Below, in pieces: positions 1 to 8,070 of a stretch of 64,000 bases of DNA. The stretch comes from Bdellovibrionales bacterium (lineage in GTDB: Bacteria > Bdellovibrionota > Bdellovibrionia > Bdellovibrionales > UBA1609). Every line of letters starts with the position of its first letter. Position 1 is the stretch's first letter. The notes below the pieces were generated by a model, which was not told where the DNA came from, did not search any database, and was given only the letters and a program-made list of their open reading frames with translations. The stretch covers positions 1 through 64,000 of the forward strand of contig JAHDIR010000003.1 of NCBI GenBank assembly GCA_020630675.1, in the 5' to 3' direction. A program made the position numbers and the translations under genes.

Positions 1-90
1 TAAATGCAGGTGGGCACTTCAGAAGTAAATTAACTTTTTATCCAGAGATGCGGGTAAGATTGTAAACTTATAATTAAACAGGATGTATTT

Positions 91-627
91 ATGAAAGGAC
101 TTATATTCACTGAACTTTTATCTATGATGGAAACTACTTTTGGAGAAGATTTTACAGAAGAACTTATTGATGGGTTAGATCTACAATCGGGAGCCGCCTA
201 TACTTCCGTCGGAAACTATGATTACAACGAAGCCCTAACCATTGTTACTAAACTTTCTGAGAAGTCTGGAATGCCAGTCAACGCCTTAGTCAAAGCCTTT
301 GGTAAGCATTTACTCAAAGCTTTTTACAAATTTCATCCAGAATACTTCAATAAAACTTCAGCTTTAGATTTTTTAGGTTCCGTTGATAACTTTATTCACG
401 TTGAGGTCAAAAAACTAAACCCTGAAACTGAGCTTCCTAAACTAAATTTTAAAATTATTGATGATAAAGTCACTAAAATTGAGTACTCATCAACAAAACC
501 TTTTGCAGATCTTGCTGAAGGGCTCATTGAAGAAACTTTTGAGCACTATAACGAGAGCTTTACAATTAGCTCTGAGGGCGATGATCCTTTTCAAAGAACC
601 TTTGTATTAACTAGACAGGTGGCATGA
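91..627 (+). CDS. H-NOX (heme NO/O2-binding) sensor protein
   Basis: Stand-alone cytoplasmic heme sensor of 178 residues, the usual bacterial H-NOX length. The proximal heme ligand is His103 in the FIHVEVKKL segment, and Pro116 lies 13 residues later, as in known H-NOX proteins. The heme-propionate motif YxSxR is present as Tyr132-Ser-Ser134-Thr-Lys136, so its arginine is replaced by lysine. In this family NO or O2 binding to heme changes the activity of a partner kinase or cyclase. The stop codon overlaps the ATG of the next gene, a hybrid histidine kinase without a sensor domain, so the two are almost certainly a sensor/kinase pair made in fixed ratio. An AGGA ribosome-binding site precedes the ATG. 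NO is the likeliest ligand because no distal tyrosine is evident, but this is inference. Confidence 0.9.
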   Translation: MKGLIFTELLSMMETTFGEDFTEELIDGLDLQSGAAYTSVGNYDYNEALTIVTKLSEKSGMPVNALVKAFGKHLLKAFYKFHPEYFNKTSALDFLGSVDNFIHVEVKKLNPETELPKLNFKIIDDKVTKIEYSSTKPFADLAEGLIEETFEHYNESFTISSEGDDPFQRTFVLTRQVA

Positions 628-1967
628 CCAAAAATAAAAACCTCCTCTTAAAAATAGAACGAATTAAACGGGCTAAAAAAGAAGCTGAAGACCTTCTTGA
701 GGTCAAAAGTAGAGAACTATATATTCTCAACCGTTCATTAGAGGAACAGGTCCAGCAAAGAGTTAAAGAGTTAGAACAAGCAAAAAACGAAGCTATTGAT
801 TTAAAAAATCAAGCGATTGAGGCCAACAAAGCCAAATCAATATTTTTAGCTAAAATGAGCCATGAAATAAGAACTCCAATCAATGGTATTTTAGGCATGA
901 CTCAAATACTCAATGACACCCCCTTGAGTGAAGAACAAAAAAAACATCTGGACATCATTCTTAAATCTTCGCAATCTTTACTTTATCTTGTAAACGACAT
1001 ACTCGACTTCTCTAAAATAGAAGCCGGTCATACTTCAATTGAGAATATCCCTTTTGATGTCGAACTTTTATGTTTGGAAATTATAGATATTTTCAAGGCT
1101 AGTACTCAAAACTCAAACGTAAAGATTCAATTTGATATTAAAAATCAAAAAAAAGGTTTTAATATTATTAGTGATCCTGGAAAATTTAAACAAATACTCT
1201 TTAATTTGATTGGCAATGCTGTGAAGTTTACTAAGAAGGGCCATGTAAGTTTAGTGCTTAATTTTTTAAAAAATGAGTCCGTAGAGCTCGTGGTAAAGGA
1301 CTCTGGAATTGGAATTAGCCCTGAACGAATAAATAGCATATTTGATCAATTTGAACAGGCCGAAACATCCACTAATCGCGTTTACGGCGGATCTGGCCTA
1401 GGATTAGCCATCACAAAATCTTTGTCTGAAATGCTTGGTGGAAAAATTAATGTAAAAAGCGTACTTCACCAAGGGACTACTTTTACTGTGACAATTCCTG
1501 CGAAAATGACCAAAAAAGTTATTAAACATAAAAAAGATGAAATCACTAACGAAATTGATGTGAACGAAAAGTTTGGAACAGGAAAACATATTTTGTTAGT
1601 TGAAGACAATCCGATCAACCAAGTTGTGGCAAAAGCTATTTTGAGTCGCAACGGATTTGACATCACTGGTGTGGTCAACGGTGAACTTGCGGTGAAAGCC
1701 CTGCAAGAGAAATCTTTTGATTTGGTACTGATGGACTGCCAAATGCCTGTACTTGATGGCTTTGAAGCCACAAAGAAAATAAGGCAAGAATTAAATTTAT
1801 CGGAACTTCCAATTATTGCTCTCACCGCCGGAGCGATCGAAGGCACAGAGCAAAAATGCTTAGACACCGGCATGAACGCCTTTTTAACTAAACCCATAAT
1901 TGAGCAAGACTTATTAAAATGTCTTAAAAAATTTCTTAAAAAAAGCTCTTTCAAAAAAATTGCTTAG
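624..1967 (+). CDS. Hybrid sensor histidine kinase, H-NOX-associated
   Basis: Cytoplasmic hybrid kinase of 447 residues. Order: N-terminal coiled coil (about 1-75), HisKA with phospho-acceptor His80 in MSHEIRTP, an ATPase domain with N box (Asn198), G1 (DSGIGI, about 227) and G2 (GGSGLGL, 255-261), then a receiver with LVEDN at 325-329 and phospho-Asp371 in LMDCQMP. No PAS, GAF or membrane segment is visible, so input must come from a separate protein, most simply the H-NOX whose stop overlaps this start (ATGA). The terminal receiver implies onward transfer through an Hpt protein; a free Hpt gene lies at 2902 and an Hpt-receiver fusion at 5545. It corresponds functionally to HnoK-type kinases of Shewanella and Vibrio. 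It converges on the receiver gene at 1977 with only 9 bases between them. Confidence 0.93.
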   Translation: MTKNKNLLLKIERIKRAKKEAEDLLEVKSRELYILNRSLEEQVQQRVKELEQAKNEAIDLKNQAIEANKAKSIFLAKMSHEIRTPINGILGMTQILNDTPLSEEQKKHLDIILKSSQSLLYLVNDILDFSKIEAGHTSIENIPFDVELLCLEIIDIFKASTQNSNVKIQFDIKNQKKGFNIISDPGKFKQILFNLIGNAVKFTKKGHVSLVLNFLKNESVELVVKDSGIGISPERINSIFDQFEQAETSTNRVYGGSGLGLAITKSLSEMLGGKINVKSVLHQGTTFTVTIPAKMTKKVIKHKKDEITNEIDVNEKFGTGKHILLVEDNPINQVVAKAILSRNGFDITGVVNGELAVKALQEKSFDLVLMDCQMPVLDGFEATKKIRQELNLSELPIIALTAGAIEGTEQKCLDTGMNAFLTKPIIEQDLLKCLKKFLKKSSFKKIA

Positions 1968-1976
1968 TTACAAAAA

Positions 1977-2678
1977 TTAATAACTTGAGTAAGTTCTTTC
2001 GCTTCGCAAATAAAAGCGAATTTTTTCTTTGTCTTCTTCACCTATTCCGTCAAACTTAAGCTTTGTATAGTAATCTTTTCCTACCTTTAAAAAAGATGAA
2101 ACAACAAATTGTAAATGAGAAATTTCAATATGACTTAACAAGGACGAGTTAAGTTTAACAAACTGACTTTCCTCAAAATAAACTTGTGATTTTACGGTCA
2201 TGGTTTGCTCTCCAAGACTAACAATTTCAATTTGATTCTCAGTGACGGCAATGGCATGCCCCATATCAGCTCCACCATTTAATGGAACTTCTTCCCAATT
2301 TTCATTAACATCTTGAAATAAAGTTTTAATTTTATTTTTAAGTATATCTGGAGAAATGGGTTTAACAATAAACTCACTCACACCTAATTTTAAAACTCTC
2401 TTAATATCAAAAACACCACTTTTAGCACTAAGAACAATAACGGGAGTTTCTTTAAGACCGGCTTGAGCCTTGATTCTTGTTATCAAGTCAAATCCGCCCA
2501 TCTTAGGCATCATAAGGTCAACAACAAACAGGTCGTATTGCTTTTTTGACAATCGATCTAAGGCTTCAAAACCATCTTTAGCGGTTTCCACCTCTAAACC
2601 AGCACCTTCTAAGTGAAACTTTGCCAAAGTGAGATCGATACTACTATCATCTACTAAAAGTGTTCTTATTTTTTCCAT
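1977..2678 (-). CDS. Response regulator with C-terminal PilZ-like domain
   Basis: The N-terminal receiver (about 1-125) has the acidic pair Asp10-Asp11, phospho-Asp54 in FVVDLMMP and the conserved lysine in VKPIS. The remaining 100 or so residues alternate beta-strand-like segments and end in a short helix, resembling the PilZ fold, but I see no RxxxR or [DN]xSxxG c-di-GMP motif, so the domain call is tentative. The ATG at 2678 has GGAGGAA seven bases upstream; an in-frame ATG at 2696 lacks such a site and was not used. The gene is transcribed toward the H-NOX kinase and back-to-back with the Hpt gene at 2902. It is a plausible non-transcriptional output of the local phosphorelay. Confidence 0.8.
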   Translation of the reverse strand: MEKIRTLLVDDSSIDLTLAKFHLEGAGLEVETAKDGFEALDRLSKKQYDLFVVDLMMPKMGGFDLITRIKAQAGLKETPVIVLSAKSGVFDIKRVLKLGVSEFIVKPISPDILKNKIKTLFQDVNENWEEVPLNGGADMGHAIAVTENQIEIVSLGEQTMTVKSQVYFEESQFVKLNSSLLSHIEISHLQFVVSSFLKVGKDYYTKLKFDGIGEEDKEKIRFYLRSERTYSSY

Positions 2679-2901
2679 GACTTCCTCCATGTACATACTA
2701 CTTTCAAGTCAATTTAATTAATATTAACAAAACCTAATCTGTTTATATAATTGTATAAATTTATTCCTAAATGACCATTCAAATATGAGAATTTTATTAT
2801 AATCTTCATTTGATACAAAAAAAAGGAAATTTAGCCCTAAACGTTTTATATTTTATGACGATATGACTTTAGTAGACTTGTAAACCTTAGGAGAGTTAAA
2901 G

Positions 2902-3261
2902 ATGAGTAGCGCGATAGATAAAGAAGCCTTGCAGCAGCTTAAAGAGCTTTCAGATACTGTGCCAGGAGATAACCTTCTTAAAAATTTAATAGATCTGTTT
3001 AATGTTGAAACACCAAAGCGTATTCAAGAGATTAAAAGAGCTTTCGAAGCGAAAGACTTTCCCAATTTAACACTTGCAGCTCACTCTCTTAAGTCAGGCT
3101 CTGCCTACTTAGGTGCCATGAAGCTATCTGAAATATCTAAAACCATTGAACACAGTTCTACAAACAATGAAATTCCGCCAGAAATGGATAAATTAATTGA
3201 AGGACTTGAGAAAGAATATACAGAAGCCAGTCAATACTTAAACACTCAGGTTGCCGCCTAG
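2902..3261 (+). CDS. Hpt domain phosphotransfer protein
   Basis: Free-standing histidine phosphotransfer protein of 119 residues, nearly all helical. The phospho-accepting residue is His61 in AAHSLKSGSAYLG, a textbook Hpt motif with the following Lys and Gly. In the family it shuttles phosphate between the receiver of a hybrid kinase and a separate response regulator. It lies 8 bases upstream of an OmpR-type regulator and 0.9 kb from the H-NOX hybrid kinase, so the order kinase receiver, Hpt, OmpR-type regulator is the natural relay. A strong ribosome-binding site (TTAGGAGAG) precedes the ATG. The partner assignment is inference; two FIST-associated hybrid kinases 20 kb away could also use it. 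Confidence 0.9.
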   Translation: MSSAIDKEALQQLKELSDTVPGDNLLKNLIDLFNVETPKRIQEIKRAFEAKDFPNLTLAAHSLKSGSAYLGAMKLSEISKTIEHSSTNNEIPPEMDKLIEGLEKEYTEASQYLNTQVAA

Positions 3262-3269
3262 GAGAAATT

Positions 3270-3965
3270 ATGAACATAGCCAACTATAGTATACTTGTTG
3301 TTGAGGACACTGCTGAGTATGAACTTTTAATAAAAGCCTCTATTGGAGAAAGCCCAAGATACAAGTATGCAAGAAATGTCAAAGAAGCCAAGGCACTTCT
3401 AGCAGAAAATAAATTTGATCTCGTCATATTAGATATAATCCTTCCCGATGGAAGTGGGTACGACATACTTATGCAACTCACTCAGAGTAACGGCTCTTTG
3501 CAAGTTCCAACAATTATTACCAGTGGTAAAGGTGAAACCTCCGATAAAGTGATGGGTTTTAAATCTGGAGCTTTAGACTATATTGTAAAGCCATTTAACC
3601 CTATCGAATTTAGGGCACGAATTGAAAATAAACTTAATTTTGTGTCACAAATTGGAAAATCGTCCAATATCACTTCTACAGGAAACTTACAGTTAGACGC
3701 TGCCTGCTTAAAAACTCTTATTGATAACAACGAAATTGATCTATCCCCTCTTGAGTTTAAGTTACTCAAATTTTTTACTGAATCTGTGGACCAGGTTTTT
3801 TCTAGAGATCAACTCTTAGGAAGAGTTTGGGGTGAAAACACATATGTATTAGACAGAACTGTCGATTCAACGATTGCTGGGTTAAGAAAAAAAACAGACT
3901 CCTGGAATTATAAAATTAGATCAGTGTATGGAATGGGGTACAAATTAGAAAAAAAAGCAGCATAA
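3270..3965 (+). CDS. OmpR/PhoB-family response regulator
   Basis: DNA-binding response regulator of 231 residues. The receiver (1-120) has an acidic pocket at Glu12-Asp13, phospho-Asp55 in VILDIILPDGSG and the conserved lysine in VKPFNP. A winged-helix effector (about 135-228) carries the classic SRDQLLGRVWGE and DRTVDSTIAGLRKK recognition segments and ends in the RSVYGMGYKL wing. It follows the Hpt gene by 8 bases and is very probably in one transcript with it. It is the only DNA-binding output in the first 20 kb, so it is the best candidate to control the neighbouring polysaccharide genes. Which promoters it binds cannot be read from the sequence. Confidence 0.93.
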   Translation: MNIANYSILVVEDTAEYELLIKASIGESPRYKYARNVKEAKALLAENKFDLVILDIILPDGSGYDILMQLTQSNGSLQVPTIITSGKGETSDKVMGFKSGALDYIVKPFNPIEFRARIENKLNFVSQIGKSSNITSTGNLQLDAACLKTLIDNNEIDLSPLEFKLLKFFTESVDQVFSRDQLLGRVWGENTYVLDRTVDSTIAGLRKKTDSWNYKIRSVYGMGYKLEKKAA

Positions 3966-4013
3966 ACCCATTTACCAAATTAAATAATTAAAAAAAACAA
4001 ACCAATAAATGGA

Positions 4014-4033
4014 CTACAGTTCAATGACTGTAG
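4014..4033. promoter_or_regulatory. Inverted repeat upstream of manC
   Basis: Perfect 7-base inverted repeat, CTACAGT and ACTGTAG, with a 6-base spacer, centred about 40 bases before the manC start. No T-run follows, so it is not a typical terminator. It may be an operator or a leader hairpin. Function is unproven. Confidence 0.3.
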
Positions 4034-4064
4034 CTTCAACATACATAAAGAAATGAGGTAAATA

Positions 4065-5435
4065 GTGATTCCAGTAATAATGTCCGGCGGAAATGGAGAG
4101 AGACTTTGGCCCTTTTCAAGACAGAATATGCCCAAACAATTTGGTAGCTTTTTAAAAAAACCACTACTACAAAAGTCATTAGAACGTTTTAAAAGATACA
4201 GTCACTCCCCCATTGTTGTGACTGTTCAGTCTCAAAAAAATATCATCAAAAATATGGATTATATGAAGGGAATCGAGGCCCTGTACGAGCCTTGTGGAAA
4301 AAACACAGCACCGGCTATAGCACTACTATGTCGAAAGTTAGAACTTGAAGGACTGACTAATGAAGTGGTTGGAGTATTTTCAGCTGATCACCATATTAAA
4401 AATGAATTTAGCTTTCATAAGGCCGTTACTTGTGCTGAAGAACAAGCTAAAGCCGGTTCTTTAGTCACATTAGGTGTCGCCCCTGATCATCCGGCGACAG
4501 GGTTTGGATATATAGAACTATCAAAAAATGAACAGTACCAACCTCAGAAGGTCTTATCTTTTAAAGAAAAACCATCAAAAGAAGTGGCCGAAAAATATTT
4601 AGCGCAAGGAAATTATGTATGGAATGCCGGAATTTTTATTTTTAAAGTTTCCAGTATGATAGAGCTATTTAAGCAACATATGCCAGAACTTTGGCAGGCG
4701 TTTTCTAAGCTGGATCAAGAAATGAGTCAGTTAGAAGAAATCTACAACCAAGTTCAATCTGTTAGTATTGACTATGGAATTCTAGAGCATGTGACTAATT
4801 TGCATTGTGTCCCCTGTGACATTGGTTGGATGGATCTTGGTTCATGGGATGAGATTGCTAAACTAGACAAAGAAGAACTTATTGACTCAAGTTCGCATAT
4901 TGAAACGGTTCGTGCAGAGAATAACTTTGTTTTTTCACATAAAAAGAAAACGCATACTTTGATTGATGTTGAAAACTTAATTGTTGTAGATACAGAAGAT
5001 GCCCTTCTTATTGCTAAGAAAGGGAGCACCCAAAGTGTTAAGAATGTCGTTAACCAATTAAAAGAAAAGAAAAACGAAACAGCAACAAAACACCAAGGAG
5101 AATGCCGACCTTGGGGTAAATATGAATCTCTTTTAGAAGAAGACAATTTTAAACTCAAAAAAATAACTGTTCTTCCTGGGGAAAGACTTTCATATCAAGC
5201 ACACAACAAACGGAGTGAGCATTGGATTCTAGTCAGTGGTCAGGCTGAATTTACACTAGATGATCAGTCACGGGTATTAAATGCTGGCGAACACGCTCAT
5301 ATACCAAAAGAGTCAAAACATAGAATTAAAAATATAGGGACTGTGCCCCTTATTTTTGTTGAGGTTCAACTGGGCTCTTACTTTGGAGAAGATGATATTA
5401 TTAGATACAGCGATGATTACGGGAGAGCCGCATAA
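4065..5435 (+). CDS. manC: Mannose-1-phosphate guanylyltransferase / mannose-6-phosphate isomerase
   Basis: Bifunctional type II PMI-GMP enzyme of 456 residues that makes GDP-mannose for polysaccharide or LPS synthesis. The N-terminal nucleotidyltransferase (1 to about 290) has the GTP-binding signature SGGNGERLWP at 7-16, FSADHH near 105-110, FKEKP at 166-170 and WNAGIF at 186-191. The C-terminal cupin isomerase domain (about 348-450) contains RPWGKYE and QAHNKRSEHWILVSG. It is slightly shorter than AlgA (about 480). The start is GTG at 4065, preceded by GAGGT. It stands alone between two signalling genes rather than among the glycosyltransferases, but is the only sugar-nucleotide gene seen and presumably supplies the polysaccharide built by the downstream genes. 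A GDP-mannose-derived sugar is therefore expected in the product. Confidence 0.93.
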   Translation: MIPVIMSGGNGERLWPFSRQNMPKQFGSFLKKPLLQKSLERFKRYSHSPIVVTVQSQKNIIKNMDYMKGIEALYEPCGKNTAPAIALLCRKLELEGLTNEVVGVFSADHHIKNEFSFHKAVTCAEEQAKAGSLVTLGVAPDHPATGFGYIELSKNEQYQPQKVLSFKEKPSKEVAEKYLAQGNYVWNAGIFIFKVSSMIELFKQHMPELWQAFSKLDQEMSQLEEIYNQVQSVSIDYGILEHVTNLHCVPCDIGWMDLGSWDEIAKLDKEELIDSSSHIETVRAENNFVFSHKKKTHTLIDVENLIVVDTEDALLIAKKGSTQSVKNVVNQLKEKKNETATKHQGECRPWGKYESLLEEDNFKLKKITVLPGERLSYQAHNKRSEHWILVSGQAEFTLDDQSRVLNAGEHAHIPKESKHRIKNIGTVPLIFVEVQLGSYFGEDDIIRYSDDYGRAA

Positions 5436-5544
5436 ACCTGTTTTATATTGAGGCAATAAAAACAAATTTTTTAAGTATTTCCTTCAAAATTTATGAACGG
5501 AATACATTTAAGATAGGTTAATCGCCCAAACAAGGAATTTAGAT

Positions 5545-6309
5545 ATGAACATTAAAGAAAGCCCTATTGATACGATGAATTGTTTTGAAGAAATTAGAGA
5601 AGCTGCTGGAGACGACCCAAAACTTTTAAAAGAAATATTAGAAGTTTTTATAAAATCGTCCAGAAATGACCTCAACAGACTTTATAATGCTTTAAATGAT
5701 CGTGATGCCTCTGAATGTAGAAAGGTTTCACATAAGCTTAGATCGACTTATGGATATTTTAGTAAATCCGGTGTTCAAGAGGTTATGGCCTCTATTGAAG
5801 AAAACATGTCATCGGATAAAAATTTTCATAACATGGAGCTAGTTCTGTCACAACTCTACCCTTTATTAAAAAAAATTGATGAAGATGTCGATCACTTTTT
5901 GTATCACCAAGAAGTACAACTGAGTAAAAATATTTTAATTATCGAAGATGACGAGTTGATTGCTAAAGTTTTAAGATCAAAACTAGAAAACGAAAACTAT
6001 GCTGTTGATCATGCCGCAAATGGGCTGGATGGGTTAGACCTCATGACCCAACGAAAATACGAGGTTGTAATTACTGACGTTAATATGCCTTTTGTTTCAG
6101 GACTTGAAGTGGTCAACTTTGTGAAAAACAAACTTGTATACAACACAAAACTAGTAGTGGTTTCGGCGTCAAAAATAAACTCTGAAATTGAAAATGCTAT
6201 GGATATGAGTGTTGACCGGTTTTTATCAAAACCCTTAAACCCTAAGGATGTTTTTGAGCTAATTAATGAACTGACGGAAAACAATGAAACTTTAAAGAAG
6301 GCAGCATAA
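5545..6309 (+). CDS. Hpt-receiver fusion protein
   Basis: 254-residue protein that joins an N-terminal Hpt domain (about 10-120, phospho-acceptor His63 in SHKLRSTYGYF) to a C-terminal receiver (about 128-250, IEDDE acidic pair, phospho-Asp178 in VVITDVNMP, conserved lysine in LSKPLNP). There is no kinase domain or DNA-binding domain. Such a protein can accept phosphate from a hybrid kinase, hold it in its own receiver or act as a phosphate sink. It sits between manC and the receiver-glycosyltransferase gene with about 110 bases upstream, so it probably starts its own transcript. It is the second Hpt module within 4 kb, which suggests a branched relay. Confidence 0.9.
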   Translation: MNIKESPIDTMNCFEEIREAAGDDPKLLKEILEVFIKSSRNDLNRLYNALNDRDASECRKVSHKLRSTYGYFSKSGVQEVMASIEENMSSDKNFHNMELVLSQLYPLLKKIDEDVDHFLYHQEVQLSKNILIIEDDELIAKVLRSKLENENYAVDHAANGLDGLDLMTQRKYEVVITDVNMPFVSGLEVVNFVKNKLVYNTKLVVVSASKINSEIENAMDMSVDRFLSKPLNPKDVFELINELTENNETLKKAA

Positions 6310-6397
6310 GTAAATAAAACTTTTCTTTTATTGAGACAATAATAAGTGAGTTAACTAAACACATAAGTAATTCTAACAAGAAAGCAGGGATAAAAAC

Positions 6398-6556
6398 ATG
6401 ACAATCAAAAGTAATCAATCCTCATTGGATACCCTATTCCTGTACCCAACTAAAATTACCAAAAAATTACCATATTTATCTAGAATTAAGACCAATGTTT
6501 TAGCTTATCCTAATAGAGCAGAACAACTCAAACCAAGGAACGTTAGATATGAGTGA
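6398..6556 (+). CDS. Possible small ORF, 52 residues, unknown
   Basis: An ATG at 6398 opens a 52-codon frame whose stop overlaps the start of the next gene (ATG at 6549) by 8 bases. AGCAGGGA lies about seven bases upstream of the ATG as a moderate ribosome-binding site. The peptide is basic and polar with no clear helix, signal or known motif. It could be a leader peptide coupled to the receiver-glycosyltransferase gene, or simply untranslated leader. I do not recognise it. Confidence 0.25.
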   Translation: MTIKSNQSSLDTLFLYPTKITKKLPYLSRIKTNVLAYPNRAEQLKPRNVRYE

Positions 6557-7673
6557 TCAACAAAAAAGAATTGGAATCTCTTCTAAAAATACGGCTCAAC
6601 TTCTCAAAAGCCTAGAGACATCACTTAATATTTTTTATAAATTTGAAGAAGTTAAAGATGGTGTTGACTATGACCTTGTTATTATTGAAAGCCAAAACCC
6701 TTTTGAGGAGTTGATGTGGTTAAAAAACAGAAACCTCTTAAAAGAAAGAACTCCTTGCTTACTTATCAGTAACGATAAAGCTATTCATTCTAGACAGTTA
6801 TTGACTGAAACTCAGCATTCAGGAGCAATTTCTATATTAAGAAATTATTATGGTGACTATACTGGGGTGAATGATAAAATTCGAACAATTCTAAAACCAA
6901 ACCTACCTGTCAAAAAATCAAAATATTTATTTGTTATACCTATTTTTAATGAAGAAAACCGACTAAAGAATGTTTTCGATTTCTTAAATATTTTAATAAA
7001 AATTATTTCTACTCAAAACCTCGATGCTAGTATTCGTTTTGTAAATGATGGAAGTGATGATAATTCTCCTGAATTGATAAATAAACTTTTACCAAAAATT
7101 CAAAAAGAAATGGGAAATATTCCCATCGATCAATTTTTAGAACTTGAAAACTTAGTTGAAAATACAAAAAAAGCAGGTATTTACCAAGCCGGATTTAAGA
7201 ATAGTGATGCCAACTACTTTTTTATTTTAGATTCTGACAACTCATTTTTTGAAGAAGATATTGTTAAAGCCATAAGTATTATTGAAGACGGATATTATGA
7301 CGTTATCCAAGCAACCAAAGACTTAACCTCAGAAAACCGCCCCTTAATTCGTAGGGCTTTAAGTTTTTGCAAACGTCTTTGTACTTACTTCTTTTTACCC
7401 CCAGGAATTGTTGACTCACAAACTGGCTTTAAATTAATAAATGCCACAGTTGCCAAGCATTCCATGCCCTACATAAGAAATGAATATGGATTTGCGGCTG
7501 ACCTGCAACTGTTAAATATATGTAAACAAATGAAGTTTCGAGCCCTACAACTCCCCGTTAAATGCATAGACAGAGACGGATCACATGTTGACCCTATTGC
7601 TGACACCAAAAGATATATATCTTCATTACTAAAAATAGCTCTCAAAAAAGAGGTTTATCATGAGTTCAAATAA
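6549..7673 (+). CDS. Glycosyltransferase family 2 with degenerate N-terminal receiver domain
   Basis: 374 residues in two parts. Residues 7 to about 115 have the alternating strand/helix layout of a receiver domain, but the acidic pocket is gone and the phospho-acceptor position (YDLVIIES) is Glu47 instead of Asp. Residues 124-370 are a dolichyl-phosphate-mannose-synthase-like GT2 domain: PIFNEEN at 131-137, VNDGSDD at 165-171, LDSDN at 227-231 as the metal-binding DxD, and a DSQTGFK segment. No membrane helix is evident. It overlaps the next gene, a single-domain receiver, by 14 bases, so signalling and sugar transfer are physically and translationally linked. The glutamate may mimic phosphorylation, but regulation by the pseudo-receiver is inference. 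Confidence 0.8.
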   Translation: MSDQQKRIGISSKNTAQLLKSLETSLNIFYKFEEVKDGVDYDLVIIESQNPFEELMWLKNRNLLKERTPCLLISNDKAIHSRQLLTETQHSGAISILRNYYGDYTGVNDKIRTILKPNLPVKKSKYLFVIPIFNEENRLKNVFDFLNILIKIISTQNLDASIRFVNDGSDDNSPELINKLLPKIQKEMGNIPIDQFLELENLVENTKKAGIYQAGFKNSDANYFFILDSDNSFFEEDIVKAISIIEDGYYDVIQATKDLTSENRPLIRRALSFCKRLCTYFFLPPGIVDSQTGFKLINATVAKHSMPYIRNEYGFAADLQLLNICKQMKFRALQLPVKCIDRDGSHVDPIADTKRYISSLLKIALKKEVYHEFK

Positions 7674-8070
7674 AAAAAAGGTGTTGTTCATAGATGATAA
7701 TCCAATGAGCATTGAAATATATAAAGCTAGCCTCAAAGGTTCATCTACCTTTGAGTGTATATTTTGTAATACTCCAGAAAAAGCTATGAAAGTTATTTGT
7801 GAACAAAAAATTAGTGGAATTATCACAGATCTTGTTATGCCAAATATTAACGGTATTGATTTACTCAACGCCATCAATGAACACCAAAATCAATGTTTTA
7901 AGATTTTAATTACTGGAAGCACTAGCCTTGATACGATAGTTCACATTGTTAATAAAGTGGGTATTGATCATATATTAATCAAGCCCATTCAAGTTGAGTT
8001 GAGTGAGTTAAAAAACATTATTAATAAATATATTGAGCTGCAAAGCCCGGAGGTTGCTATTGCGTCTTAA
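7660..8070 (+). CDS. Single-domain response regulator
   Basis: CheY-like protein of 136 residues, receiver only. Acidic pair Asp12-Asp13 in FIDDNP, phospho-Asp57 in ITDLVMPNING, Thr/Ser switch in LITGSTS and the conserved lysine in LIKPIQ are all present, so it should be phosphorylatable, unlike the degenerate receiver on the preceding glycosyltransferase. It overlaps that gene by 14 bases at its start and overlaps the outer-membrane protein gene by 11 bases at its end. Its position inside the polysaccharide operon suggests it regulates synthesis or export by protein contact, possibly by binding the transferase. Partner and output are unknown. Confidence 0.9.
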   Translation: MSSNKKKVLFIDDNPMSIEIYKASLKGSSTFECIFCNTPEKAMKVICEQKISGIITDLVMPNINGIDLLNAINEHQNQCFKILITGSTSLDTIVHIVNKVGIDHILIKPIQVELSELKNIINKYIELQSPEVAIAS

